NCBI GenBank assembly: GCA_036346225.1
Contig: JARFIW010000453.1
Span: forward strand, 1,116,001 to 1,180,000
Length of the DNA stretch: 64,000 nt
DNA from: Platerodrilus igneus
Lineage: Eukaryota > Arthropoda > Insecta > Coleoptera > Lycidae
Reading direction: 5' to 3'
Positions 43,798 through 55,439 of the stretch are shown one piece after another. How positions within the stretch are numbered: the first letter of the stretch is position 1; each line of letters begins with the position of its first letter. The notes beneath the pieces are model-generated. The model was not told the origin of the DNA and made no database searches. It saw only the letters and a program-made list of their open reading frames with translations. The translations under genes were made by a program, and so were the position numbers.

Positions 43798-46391
43798 TTA
43801 AAAAGCCACTCCAAGAGGTACAAAACCTATCTGGTAGCAAATTGAAACAAACCTTGTGGAAGGATGGTAATGTTCCATTAAAATTTTGGTGGCCTCAAGT
43901 TGTTGATCCAAGGCTAGAAGTCGACTTATCGAAGTAATAGAGGTAATGACGAAAACGTTTGCTAGAAAAGAGTCAGGTTTCTCCGGATCAGGCAAAGACG
44001 TTTCTCTCCAGAAAGGGGGCTCCGAAAGGTAAAGAAATAAATTGAGCATACATGCCACATAACACGTAAGGGATTCCAAAGGGCCCATAGTTACTGTAAA
44101 TGTATGAATATATTTAATTAATGACATGAAATTTATAAACATACCCACAGTACGTTCTTGTTATTAGGTAAAGTATTTAGAAAATAATTTTGTTCGCTAA
44201 AAGCGTTTTCCATTAAGCTAAGTAGTTTATAACACGTTTAATTTTTAATTTTGTCTTAAGAATGTCTATCATGTGCTTTTAATGAAAACAATTGTGTAAT
44301 AAAGTTGAAAACAACCGTGTGATAGAGTAAATACTTTTATGTTAGTGTTTTTTCACAACTAATGTAAAAATAATAGTTCCAGTTTTGTTGTAATAAATTA
44401 TTTTGCAATTACCTAGAGGCATGATTAAAATTCGAATAATTTAACAATTGATTTTAGAAACCTTCCTTTCAGCTAGTAGTTTTAAATTATTAAATTATAT
44501 TTAATGTTTGTTTTAAAAAGTGTATTTAATGATTTCTCGTGTAAATTTTATAACAGAATCACTTTTCCAATCACAGGTTTCTGCATCTTCTTGTTATTCT
44601 TGCTGAACCTTTTCCCTAGAAACCCCCGTACTTCAAGATTTGGTGGCAACCACGATACTTCCCAATTAAGACATATTTGACACACAACAGCATTCTGGGA
44701 ACCTCATTAATTGTCCCACCGAGTTACTTGGCAACCAGTCTTGTTAGTACAGTCGAGGTTCTTGGTACCCTATCGAAACAGAATTTTTTGCGAGATACTT
44801 CACCGAGTTTTTCTGTGGATTGCCAGCTAGATTTTCTAGGGTTAAAACTGTACGTAATAAATCGTATGCATCAACATAGTTCATTTTTTTGAACTGAATG
44901 TTCATTTTTAATTATTATGTTGGAGCAGATGGTTGCTTTAACCCTAAATGGAATATAAGCGCTAAAAAGATTTCAAAATGTATAATACACTTGATGAGCT
45001 TAGTGAGCTAAGTCTCTTTTTTCAGGAGTATTCTCTACTTCATATATGAATTTTTCATAACCCTATTTGTTTTATTTAATAATAGACTATTCTAGAGGAC
45101 CGCAGTACATTTCTTTTTAAGGAAAATGGTATACTCAAGCTAGTTTGACAATAGTCTATTTAGCTCCAGCCTTCCCACCAAAGGTTCCAGGTGCACGAGA
45201 TGAAAACAATGTATTTTCAATGCTACTGATCCAGATTTTCATCAACTCGTCATATCTGACCTTCAGTACAACATAAATAAACCCTTGTAACTACATTTTC
45301 TTTGCATAAAGTTAATATTTTTTAACCATGAATCAATTGATTTTTTATCGTAATATGTTTTTATAAAAGATTAATTTTAAATTTCATCGTTTATTTCTAT
45401 TCGACAAATACATATGCTCCAAAAGTTTGCACAATCTAGTATTGTCACTATCCTTGCCATATATCTTCACTGAAAGTCAAATTTTGATAATATCTCTTAA
45501 TAAAGGTCTCTCCCCAACAAAAAAAATGATATCAATCGACAGCTCGACAAGATATTTTGATTAGTATAAGTTTTGAGTTGAGTATTCAGCTGTAGTTACA
45601 TGGGGCGGCTCCGTGGTTTAGTTGGTATGTGTACGACTACTAAGCCCAAGGTCCCAAGTTCGCCCAATAAGGTTCACTTGAAAAAATGTTAGGCGAGCAT
45701 TTTTCACAAAAATACGCACTTGTTCGGATGGGAGGTAAAATGTAGGTCCAGTGTGTAAGTATTGTCACTCACTTAAAGATCTCTACCTTGCCTGGAACAG
45801 CAAGGGTTCGGTAAAATTCAAAATTTCCAGGTAAAAAAACTTGCTTCCTGGCCAATGTAGTACCTACGGATGGAGCATTGGTTAAAAATCAAATGTAGTG
45901 TAGTTAACGATACTTGTTTCCATTACAATCAGACTAAACTCCTGACCAAAACATTTCAAAACCATGAATTATTAGTTTATATAATCAATACAATTAAATG
46001 GAAACAACTGTTTCACTTTTAACGAAATTAAATGATACAGGTTACTCTGGTTAGTTTCTAATCATTGTCGGATACACATAAACATTTAAAAACTAATCTA
46101 AAATATATAACTACATGAATTAATGGACAAGTTGATGGTTACAATAAACAATAATTTTCCTACCATCTAAGTATTTTAGAAGAAACTCGATCTTCCAGTT
46201 ACTTTGAGATGCAAGTACGTGATATTACTACTGATCTGTATTTACTTTTAGGTTTGATTTCACAATCTCGTAGGATAATGTGTTTAGAAAACTGCTTATT
46301 TCAACAACAGTAAAGCATTTTAAAAGGATTACTTACCAGCAGCAACCAGTGGGGAACGAGGAATATGATGCAACTTTGATATTTCGAACAT
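43798..46391 (-). CDS. Possible two-exon gene for a small membrane protein
   Basis: Exon 1 (46391-46337, minus) begins at an ATG with MFEISKLHHIPRSPLVAA, and its last G is followed by a perfect GTAAGT donor. Exon 2 (44093-43798) is preceded by TTTACAG and stays in the same phase (1 + 2 bases). It encodes about 98 residues to a stop, including VTMGPLESLTCYVACMLNLF, YLSEPPFWRETSLPDPEKPD and SFLANVFVITSITSISRLLA, with two likely membrane segments. The predicted protein is about 117 residues. The Arg/Ser-rich start could be a mitochondrial or signal-type sequence. I do not recognise the family. The 2.2-kb intron contains a SINE. Exon joining is inferred, and other exons may be missed. Confidence 0.4.
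44160..45590. other. Probable intronic or intergenic DNA
   Basis: AT-rich. A less AT-rich patch at 44577-44880 has open segments on both strands but no recognisable domain or convincing splice pair. It might hold an additional exon. Confidence 0.3.
45599..45898 (+). mobile_element. tRNA-derived SINE, copy 3
   Basis: A 300-bp insert flanked by the 8-bp duplication TGTAGTTA (45591-45598 and 45899-45906). It has the same body as the copies at 22322 and 35655, a tRNA-like head (GGCTCCGTGGTTTAGTTGGTA), a mutated B box (AAGTTCGCCC) and an ATGTAGTG-type tail. Confidence 0.88.
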
Positions 46392-46399
46392 TCACATGC

Positions 46400-46620
46400 G
46401 GCACCAAATTTAAATACACAACTAATAACAAACACTCACGTTTTAGATTTCACAAATTTAGTAAAAACGATTTTAGTAATTTTATAAACACAAAAAACAA
46501 ACTAGTCCGCAACTGTCAATTTGACAGCACATGCTATACGTGTCAAAAACAAAGAAATTGCCACTCTCACCAATACCTAGCCTACAAACTACAGATTCTA
46601 TAGTTTAACAATTGTGTCAT
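46400..46620 (-). promoter_or_regulatory. Candidate promoter/5' UTR of the minus-strand gene
   Basis: Upstream of the exon-1 ATG at 46391, the minus strand carries TGTCAAATTGACAG (about 46515-46528), an inverted repeat. A similar palindrome, TTGACAGCTGTCAA, occurs near 1311. No TATA box is obvious. Assigned from position only. Confidence 0.25.
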
Positions 46621-48780
46621 TACTCCAAGAAAAGTGAATTGTACTAATATCAGGAATCAAACACGAATCTTTGTTTCATTCAACATTATTGAATCTGTTA
46701 TTTATAAAATCAAAACAATTTCCAGTGAAAGATTAATGTTTACATCATTATTTTGTTTTTATTTAAATAAATGTACAAAAATTGTAAAATAAAAGATTGA
46801 ACACTTTATCAACAAAGTACAAACATTTATTTCATAATTCAAATATTTATAGTAATTGCTCTTCATTGAGATTTAAACATAAATTACTACGTCGTTCTAC
46901 GCTATTAATGACATTTGTTTAGCATGATTTCATCAACGAATCTGAATTGTTGATAATAAGTCGTTCTAAATATTTTAAGAAAGTATAACGCGAATACTGA
47001 AAATCCTGCTTTTAAATTTTATAATTAAAAAAATCCAAGAAAATTACATCGTGGAAGAAACCAACTCACACTTTTGAACCTATTGCCAAAAATACGCAAC
47101 TAAACTAAAAGAAAAAATTGAGTATTTAGCAAATTGTTTAATATAATGCTTTTACATATAAGATGTTTTCATTACTCGCTTCTGTGATATACTGAATAAC
47201 ATTTCTTAATTGAATTATTTACTATCAATTTCAAAAATTACGTAAATCTATGACACCATCAGATTAAAAAGATTATAATGGCAAATGGAAGTATTCATAA
47301 TAATTCTGAAATGCGGGATGCAGGGTAGGTAACAATCGTATTGCAAAAGTATACTATATCATCAATTTTCTTTTTAGGAGATGATATGCTTTTAGTCTTT
47401 ATTGATTTAAGATCAGCAATATAATCTTATTAAATAAAATTAAGCTCGTTTCGTTTCTTTTGTAACGCAATCATTTCATGTTCATCAGAACATTGTTTTG
47501 AAATAGAGATATTACCATTTATTTCCAGTTAATAAAGTATTTTCTTTAACTTCATAGATGAAGGATGTTTTTGGCTATATAGTAAATAAGCTTTTATTTT
47601 GGAAGGGTAACAAATATATTTTCCTAATCTTTCAATAGCAAAGTTCGTGAGTCACCTTCTTTTAAGAGTGCCCAACTCGTGCATCAAGTGGTTAATGTTT
47701 TCAATATGAACAATGTTTTTAACAGCATTAAAAACACGCTCTTGAAAAATATTTATTCATGATTTGCCCACCACAACTTATCGGTCACAGAGAAAACAAA
47801 TAAATAATTAATTTCTTTAGTTTTCTACATAATTGTTAACGCACTTGTCAACCTCAGTGGATCCACGTTTACCACATACCGCTATTATATATCATCAAAT
47901 TGTACGTGGTCAATTTTCTTTTATAAATAAGACGATATCGGAATTGAATAAAAAAATAAAACGTTATCGAGAAAGGCAATTCGAGCGATCCACCTCCAAC
48001 CGGTGATAGAATTTTTAAACATTATATGACTTTATCCCATGTTTCCCACTAAAAAACTATTTCACCTGGAGTCTTTTTGATAGCCCCTTGCCGAGCCTGG
48101 AAAATACTTTTCCTTTGGACTTTCTAAAACTGCAAGCATTTAAAAGTTTAGAACGCCGTGGGAAAGTGTTTTAGATTATCATAACCTTATTTTTATTTTA
48201 CGCGATTTATTCTTACGCTTTTAAATTATTTTTAATATATTTGTATTGTTTGATTTTTGTTTATTTATTGTTCTTACATTTTTAGCAGGTACAGGAAGTA
48301 TGTTTTTCCAGTTTATGAAAAATTATATTATATTGATCAGGTAGCACATACCAACCATCACATGGTGGTAAAGGGCGCGATAGCATCACTCTATTTTCAT
48401 AACACGAACTAATTTTAAAATAGCCGCCTTTGTGGTATAGCTTTCGCGTGATAGAGGGAACTACTTTATTTTAACTTTAATAGTTTAGTGGTTCGTTTCC
48501 AAGTTAGGCAAATAACGGTTGCTAGGATACCGCAGGATGCTGGTTTATTTTCTCCATTCCTGTAACTATTCGTCGTAAATGACCTTCAGCGAATTCGAAG
48601 TTGTCGAACAGCAAGCAAAGCGTTAGGTACATAGTGCATTCTAATAATAGCCAAGGTTGTTTGCCGAAACAAATTTGTATTGTATTCTATTATTTCATTT
48701 ATGTGCATATGGTATTCGCTAATTTTTATTTTTGAATGTGTAGTTTATTGTTCATAGAGTGACATTTCGTTATTATTATA
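46621..48780. other. Unassigned intergenic DNA
   Basis: AT-rich, with no credible ORF. The segment 48330-48600 is less AT-rich and may hold promoter elements of the plus-strand gene that starts after 48780. It contains ATAGCCGCC and CGCG motifs. Confidence 0.3.
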
Positions 48781-49234
48781 AACAAACATTTAATGCTTTA
48801 TTTAGTGTGGGTGTATTTGCGCTTGAGGGTAAGTATATTCTAAAATTCTTATACTTTGTGGATAGAATTTTCTCACAATTATACACCAATTTAGGAGAAT
48901 TACAGTCGCTTACTTTTCTTTTCAAAACTTAAATAAGAAAACACCTATTTCTAAAAAATTTGAAATAATGTCCTAGGAGTAAAAATGATCAACTGATTCT
49001 AAAAATGTACAAAACTATAGGGTGTGTAGTTTATACAGTACTTTTCACTTCTAGTCAGACCTTAAATAATTTGAAATTCACAATTATTTCAAAAAATTTG
49101 TACTCCCGCTTTGTCTTGTACAAGCCTTTCAAATTTCAAATATTTATCTGAAATACGGAAAAAGTTACAGTATACTTACTTCCTGTTGTCGCCTGGTGTA
49201 AAGTTTCTTTTATTTACGTATTTACATTTTTCAG

Positions 49235-50356
49235 ATGGGTAAATATAAGAAGGTGTATAACCAAAATCCAGGTGGTACCAGAAAACGATCGTCCAAGTCT
49301 AAAGCAGCCCGCTTAAGATTGCTGAAAATGCAACAATTACCGCTGTAAGTTATAATACATTCAGTAGTATAGCTAGGATATCTTTATGTGGCTGTTTATT
49401 TTGGAATATAAAATCCAAAAACAATGAAAGTTGATCTATTTAAATGTCGCATATCCACCCACAAGAATTATACATTCTTCAGATGCCTTGAGAATAGAAA
49501 ACCACAAATTTCCCGACTCTCCACTTATGACTATTTGGAATTTATAAATATGATAATGCAAACTAAAAATATAAGTGTTTTCGCATTCTTCATAGAACTA
49601 AGTTAGTGTGATTACCCTGAAATTATGACGTGGAAAAAAATTACTTAGTATTTTCTCAATGAATAGTTTTAAATGTACGTCAGAATAGCACATCTGTACT
49701 GTATTAGAAATACTCATCAAATTTGTAGGGTACATACATAATAATAACATTTACGTTTTTACCTCGTTGAATTTTGATAGCTGTGTTTTACAAAATATTA
49801 TTAATTTTTTTCTAAAATTCTATAGGATTTCATAAGCTTTAGATTGTTTTTGACAACAATGCAAAGAATTTTTGTGCTATTTTGAACGAAGTAAGCTCTC
49901 GGATGTGTCATATGATTTTTATATAATTATTAAGTACTGACACTAAAAATGAGTAATTTTGCCTCACCTGCAAACAATGGTTCAAGCCTTCTAACTACAC
50001 TGGTTATGCCCCTGTTACATTATAATTTCACAAATACACATATTAATTAGATGTCATAATAAAACCCAAACTTTTTCAGTTTGAAATCCACATCAGATAA
50101 TTTAGACAAGCCTGGCGCATCAGGTTTGCAAAGATTACCTGAGGTAGTTAGTAATCCAAGTACTTTATCTGAAGAAACTTCCGAGCCAGAAACAATGAAG
50201 CCGCAGACTGAGACAAAGTATGCTAATTTGTATAAATAATCTAAATTATTATATCATTGTGTTTCATATTTAGAGAACTTGAAAAATCAACCAAGGAAAG
50301 GTCACATACACTTCCAGATAATTGGTCATTTATACCAGAAGCAGACTATAATAGGT
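49235..50356 (+). CDS. Unidentified multi-exon gene, 5' exons
   Basis: Three coding exons agree in phase. Exon A 49235-49345 follows ACATTTTTCAG, starts with ATG (MGKYKKVYNQNPGGTRKRSS) and ends before GTAAGT. Exon B 50080-50218 follows CTTTTTCAG and ends before GTATGC. Exon C 50275-50356 follows CATATTTAG and ends before GTAATA. A donor GGTAAGT at about 48829 suggests a non-coding first exon. The N-terminus is strongly basic (KKVY, RKRSSKSKAAR), perhaps a nuclear localisation signal. Exon B is acidic and Ser/Thr/Pro-rich, and exon C has LPDNWSFIPEADYN. No later exon was found before the repeat cluster at 50455. The family is not recognised. Confidence 0.55.
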
Positions 50357-50451
50357 AATACAGTGTTATTTGTAGTTCATATCCATGTCGGAAACTATGT
50401 ATAGGTAGGAAATTTATCTACAGGGTGATACATATAGTATGTCAAAATTAG

Positions 50452-50454
<3 letters not shown>

Positions 50455-50495
<41 letters not shown>
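50455..50495. repeat. (TA)n microsatellite
   Basis: 41 bases of TA. It marks the left side of a diverged LTR copy (R0). Confidence 0.95.
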
Positions 50496-50498
<3 letters not shown>

Positions 50499-51193
50499 AG
50501 TGGTTCTAAAGGGTTAAATGTAAATATAAACAAGGCCATTTCAAAACACCCTGTATAAAGGAAACAACCAAGATTTACGTGCGAAATTTATTTCATTTTA
50601 TTCAATTTAAAGTATCAAGTATTACCATTATTTTATAATTAGGGATTAAGAATTTAATAGGTGCGTAAAGGAAATAAATTGCATAAGCCAATGCAATTAA
50701 TTTATTAATTTAATTGAGTTTAATTGAACGGTTATATACGTATAATATACATAAAAGCATGAAAAATCAATAATACCAAGGCGAAACGCGTTGCTAACAC
50801 AGAAACAAATATATCGGTTGGGTTGAAATACGCTGAAAAGCCAACTCGTAGAATTGTTATTTTAAAACGGTCGTAAATTAAACACCTGCATGTTTTCTAA
50901 ATGTCAACTTCTCCTTATTTTGTGTAGATAAAGCTCAAGAATCTAGGTATATTGTACAAACGGTCGGATGTTTTCGCATTAAACGCTAATAACGGGTTAT
51001 TTAAAGCACGTATGCTAGTCCACGTGGGGTTAGATAGCAGATGGACAGGAATATCGATTTCTACCACTCAAACAAGGTTAGAGGGAAACGTAGGATATGC
51101 ATAAGCAAGGGACAGCGTTAATGTAGGAGGGATTTGTAAGACGTTAATGCATAGACTATTGGTCGATATCGTTAGTTACATGAGACAAACACG

Positions 51194-51196
<3 letters not shown>
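50496..51196 (+). repeat. Diverged, truncated LTR of the (TA)n-associated family (R0)
   Basis: Blocks such as ATTTACGTGCGAAATTTAT, TATAATATACATAAAAGC, CTAATAACGGGTTATTTAAA and GGACAGGAATATCGATTTC align in order with R1 and R2 (52380-52760) but are considerably diverged. (TA)n flanks both sides. Confidence 0.55.

Positions 51197-51237
<41 letters not shown>
51197..51237. repeat. (AT)n microsatellite
   Basis: 41 bases of AT at the right edge of R0. Confidence 0.95.
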
Positions 51238-51240
<3 letters not shown>

Positions 51241-51330
51241 TCTATTATTTTCATAGAGTTTGTTTACAGATACATCTTATTTTATATATTGTTCTACACA
51301 ATTTCTTATTGCGGACTGCAAATAACCTGT

Positions 51331-51333
<3 letters not shown>

Positions 51334-51376
<43 letters not shown>
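51334..51376. repeat. (AT)n microsatellite, SINE tail
   Basis: Forms the tail of the minus-strand tRNA-like SINE whose head lies at 51518-51591. Confidence 0.9.
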
Positions 51377-51379
<3 letters not shown>

Positions 51380-51591
51380 AAACAGTTAATTACACAAGTT
51401 AAGTTGATAAATACTATAGTATTACAGTGAATAAGATGAAATAATAACTTAGACTTTTATGCAAATCCCAAATGATCATTTCAAATCGAGCTAGTAATTG
51501 AAAGATAAAAAATATAAGGTCTTGGACAGGACTTGAACCTGTATCCTGGTTTTGCCGGAACCATGCGTTTACCAATTACGCCACCAAAACC
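51377..51591 (-). mobile_element. tRNA-like SINE with (AT)n tail, minus copy
   Basis: The head at 51591-51518 folds as a full 74-nt cloverleaf on the minus strand: acceptor GGTTTTG/CAAGACC, anticodon arm TGGTT-loop-AACCA with loop CCGGCAA, and T arm ACAGG-TTCAAGT-CCTGT. The body runs towards 51377 and ends in the AT array. A near-identical plus-strand copy starts at 51843. The loop has C rather than U before the GGC triplet, so it is more likely a SINE head than a working tRNA gene. Confidence 0.7.
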
Positions 51592-51605
51592 GATGACACT
51601 GTAGT

Positions 51606-51675
51606 ACTATAGTATAGTATTTATCAACTTGCCTTGTGTAATTAACTGTCTAAAATATTTATATATTTATTATTT
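51606..51675 (+). repeat. 3' end of a further tRNA-like SINE
   Basis: TAGTATTTATCAACTTGCC and GTGTAATTAACTGTCTAAAA followed by an AT-rich tail repeat the end of the neighbouring SINE body in plus orientation, without a head. Confidence 0.6.
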
Positions 51676-51842
51676 GGCTTATAGCCGTATTTTTGAGCAT
51701 CGCTTTCTATCTATAACTGGCATAAGTCAAAACTTGACAATGTCCGATATGATTGACAAAAATGCCAAACGTAATTGAAAGTTAGGGTTATGTATAGTTG
51801 TTGTACACGATTTAAATTTGTAAATTTCCCAATTGTGTCATC

Positions 51843-52059
51843 GGTCTCGGTGACGTAATTGGTAAACGCATGGTTCCGGCAAAACCAGGATACAGGTTCA
51901 AGTCCTGTCCAAGACCTTATATTTTCCTTCTTTCAATTACTAGCTCGATTTGAAATGATCATTTGGGCTTTACTTAAAAAGTCTAAGTTATTATTTCATC
52001 TTATTAATTTCAATACGTAAGTATTTATCAACTTACCTTGTGTAAAAAACTAATTATAA

Positions 52060-52063
<4 letters not shown>
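51843..52063 (+). mobile_element. tRNA-like SINE with (AT)n tail, plus copy
   Basis: The head at 51843-51916 is 74 nt, with acceptor GGTCTCG/CAAGACC (one mismatch) and the same anticodon and T arms as the minus copy. The body (CTTTCAATTACTAGCTCGAT, GAAATGATCATTTGGG) matches the minus copy in inverted orientation. Its tail is the (AT)n array at 52064-52100. Confidence 0.7.

Positions 52064-52100
<37 letters not shown>
52064..52100. repeat. (AT)n microsatellite
   Basis: AT tail of the SINE, and also the left junction of LTR copy R1. Confidence 0.95.
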
Positions 52101-52102
<2 letters not shown>

Positions 52103-53142
52103 CTCATATTTAGACCAGGGTAGAAAATTAATTAATTACATCAAATAATTTTAATCACCGTGTATAAGGAATTTTATTAGATAATACGCTTTATTAAAAA
52201 AAAACCGTGGAGCATAAAAATTCATTCGTTTCATTAAAAATAAGAGATTTAAATTATGTACAAGACGCTTTATTTAAAAAGAAGCAGTATTAAAATGCTC
52301 AACGTGTATTTTAATTATTCCAAGTAAAGAAACACATGGAAATTACGTGCAAAATTTATATTAATTAATTCAAGTTTAAGTAACCGGTATTAAACAAAAT
52401 GTACAGAAAATAATTAATATTTGATTAGGAGTCACTAAAAATTAAAGGGTATTATTTTAATTGGAGTTAATTGAACCATTAGTAACATATAATATGTATA
52501 AAAGCTAGTAAAAACCCAATAATATTCAGATCGTAGAAGTATTATGTTTGAACACCTGCGTATTTTTAAATGTTTTATGTTCCGCGTAAAATTTGCAGAT
52601 AACAAATGGTTACAGAGAATGCAGGAGAAACCGTAGCTTAATAGTTACGGGAAATGCTAATAAGGTGGGTTATTTCACAGTCCACATGGACTGAAATAAT
52701 CGATAATAAAGAATATCAATTTGCACCAATAAGAACAGGGTAGATAGAGACAGATAATATGCGCAAGACCGAGACACATATAGTAAAAGGCGTGAGTGGA
52801 GCAACGTCACTGGGTTGCGATTGGTTGAAAATAAGAGGCAAACTTGAGAGGTAAAAATAACATTTCTGTATAAAAATTAATTAGTTATTTCCAGACGTTG
52901 CGAGCCGTGTCGAAATTTCTGAGATTTAACTGGTGAGCAGCCGAGGCGGAAAAGAGTAAAGAGGCGATTAACAGAAGAAAGTCAACGGACCAGTTAAGTT
53001 AATAGCTTTTTGTAGGTTTCACAGCATTCTTGACGCCCAATCTGTGGCGCTCGATTCGAAAACCGTAGTTCCCGGATTTTGGTGGATCACAGCATTCTTG
53101 ACGCCCAATTCGTGAGGCTCGAATCTAATACATGGATCACAG

Positions 53143-53147
<5 letters not shown>
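52101..53147 (+). repeat. LTR copy R1 of the (TA)n-associated family, internally deleted
   Basis: Starts TACTCATATTTAGACCAGGG as R2 does, follows it for about 850 bases, then jumps to the GTGAGCAGCCGAGGCGGAAAA region near the LTR end. The end carries TCACAGCATTCTTGACGCCCAA twice in tandem-like form. No internal retrotransposon sequence is attached. (AT)n flanks both ends. Confidence 0.8.

Positions 53148-53208
<61 letters not shown>
53148..53208. repeat. (TA)n microsatellite between R1 and R2
   Basis: 61 bases of TA, directly abutting the ends of both LTR copies. Confidence 0.95.
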
Positions 53209-53210
<2 letters not shown>

Positions 53211-55267
53211 CTCATATTTAGACCAGGGTAGAAAATTAATTAATTACATCAAATAATTTTAATCACCGTGTATAAGGAATTTTATTAGATAATACGCTTT
53301 ATTAAAAAAAAACCGTGAGCATAAAAATTCATTCGTTTCATTAAAAATAAGAGATTTAAATTATTTACAAGACGTTTTCTATAAAAAGAAGCAGTATTAA
53401 AATGCTCAACGTGTATTTTAATTATTCCAAGTAAAGAAACACATGGAAATTACGTGCAAAATTTATATTAATTAATTCAAGTTTAAGTAACCGGTATTAA
53501 ACAAAATGTACAAATAATAATTGAATATTTAATTAGGATTCACTAAAAATTAAAGGGTATTATTTTAATTGGAGTTAATTGAACCATTAGTAACATATAA
53601 TATGCAGAAAAGCTTGTAAAAACCCAATAATATTCAAATCGTAGAAGTGTTAGTTAGAAGTAGGACGATTGAACACCTGCGTATTTTTAAAAGTCTCGTT
53701 CTGCGTAAATTTTGCAGATAACAAATGGTTACAGAGAATGTTGGAGAAACCGTCGCTTAATATTCACGAGAAATGCTAATAAGGTGGATTATTTCACAGA
53801 CCACGTGGATTGAAAATAACCGATACTAAAGAATATCGATTAGTACCACTCAGAACAGGGTAGATAGAGACAGATAATATGCGCAAGACAGAGACACACA
53901 TAGTAAAGGCGTGATTTGAGCAACGTCACTGGGTTGCGATTGGTTGAAAATAAGAGGCAAACATGAGAGGTAAAATAACATTTCTGTATAAAATTAATTA
54001 GTTATTCTCAGACGTTGCAAGCCGTGTCGAAATTTCATAGATTTTAAACTTGGACGTGTGCAAATTTTGTGGAAGCTGTGCCGAGCGATCGAAAAGGGAA
54101 CATAGAATGACGAAATTCTGGAAATTGTCCGTTTGCGGGACAATACCGACGCACAGGCTAGCTATTATATATACCCGTGTTAATATGAGTTTCTCTCTCT
54201 TAATTTTTCGATTTTGATTCAATAATTTAAACAGTTTGCTCGTATATTTTGGTGATTATTTAATACTTTAAAACAGTTTGTTCTTTACGTGCTACAATGA
54301 AAGTAATTTAGTGCACTTAGAAAAGAAGATGCAAGGTAATAAAGTCTAGTTATAATTGCGAGTACTGTACCAATTATGCAAATTTGCAACGACAAATGAA
54401 TAAACAAAAGTAGGCAGTTTTGGCGTATAGCGTGAAAGAAATCCACAAAACAAGATACAGATATACACTAATGAGTTCCGGAAAAGCACTGAAACAACTT
54501 TAGATGAATGGTGGTGTAGAAAATTTTTAAAGGCGACCAGTAATCCGAGGACCTAAACATAACCCAGTTGGAATGGTGTGATTAACAGAGGACGATGTAC
54601 ATTGGAGCCACGAGTGCATTAACCTTCAGGTAACTTATGCTTTGTTGTACGATTTTTGATGTTTTGGTGTGTGTTGAATAACTTTATAATTTATTTACTT
54701 AAAATGGACAGTAGTGAATTTGTACTAACAACAAATCTTTAATTTTAAGGTGAAATTTTCTTGTTTAAGTAGAAAGGGGTATTTAGTATTTATGTTCTTG
54801 ATTTTGATGAAAATTTGGGTATGTCTTTGAGCTCAATTAGACGAACCTGGTTAATTAACGTAAAGGGGTGGTAGATGCTCCCTTTGTACTCAGACTCAGG
54901 TCTGCATATATTGTTATATTAATTAGTAGGCATCCTACAAGGACTTTAATTCTGGATGCACATTAGAATGATAATAAATTTAATCTTGAGATTTTCTGAT
55001 ACTGAAATTTATGCTGAAATTTAATTTTGAAATTTTAATGTATTATGAATATTGATGTAAATAGAGTTAAGGTTGATGTTTGTGGTAGGAATGTGTTTGT
55101 TTTTTTTTATGAATGAGGATGTAAGTTATCTAGGGGAGCAGCCGAGGCGAAAAGAGTAAAGAGGCGATTAACAGAAGAAAGTCAACGGACCAGTTAATTT
55201 AAAAGGTTTCACAGCATTCTTGGCGCCCAATTCGTGAGGCTCGATTCTAATACATGGTTTCACAGCA
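53209..55267 (+). repeat. Full-length solo LTR R2 of the (TA)n-associated family
   Basis: 2059 bp. It is collinear with the minus-strand LTRs of element C (read in reverse complement), starts TACTCATATTTAGACC and ends GGTTTCACAGCA. No internal region is attached. (AT)n lies on both sides. The ORF at 53998-54222 is a chance frame. Confidence 0.8.
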
Positions 55268-55307
55268 ATATATATATATATATATATAATATATATAAAT
55301 ATATATA
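55268..55307. repeat. (AT)n-rich microsatellite
   Basis: AT array with a few interruptions, at the right edge of R2 and the left edge of the PLE-type repeat. Confidence 0.9.
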
Positions 55308-55394
55308 TAAATAATAAGTAAATTTAATGAGTCTTAAAATAATATCAAAGAATGAAATTTAATGGCAAGTGACCCAATATTAGCCTCAAGGGCA

Positions 55395-55439
55395 TCCTGT
55401 CGACGCGTTTCGCCCTAATTGGGGCTCATCAGGACAGGA
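55395..55439 (-). ncRNA. Hammerhead ribozyme (PLE type), intact core
   Basis: On the minus strand, stem I TCCTGTC (55439-55433) pairs perfectly with GACAGGA (55401-55395). The core CTGATGA (55432-55426) is followed by stem II GCCC-CAATTA-GGGC (55425-55412), then GAAA (55411-55408), the minimal palindromic stem III CGCG (55407-55404) and TC at 55403-55402, giving a GUC cleavage site before 55401. All conserved core positions are present. The loop-less 4-base stem III is like PLE hammerheads, which are thought to cut best as dimers. They self-cleave element RNA. Confidence 0.88.

Noticed and set aside
50770..50800. Hammerhead 3' half (GGCGAAACGCGTTGC) in R0
   Set aside because: No CTGATGA box or matching stem I upstream. 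The sequence aligns with a non-ribozyme part of the LTR in R1 and R2.
51147..51389. 80-codon ORF with Tyr-Ile repeats
   Set aside because: It is the translation of (AT)n microsatellites.
51518..51591. Functional tRNA gene
   Set aside because: The cloverleaf is good, but the base before the GGC triplet is C instead of U. The body and AT tail repeat with the head, and a near copy exists in inverted orientation. A SINE head is more likely.
54000..54300. Minus-strand ORF 53998-54222 as a gene
   Set aside because: It lies wholly inside LTR copy R2 and is not open in element C.
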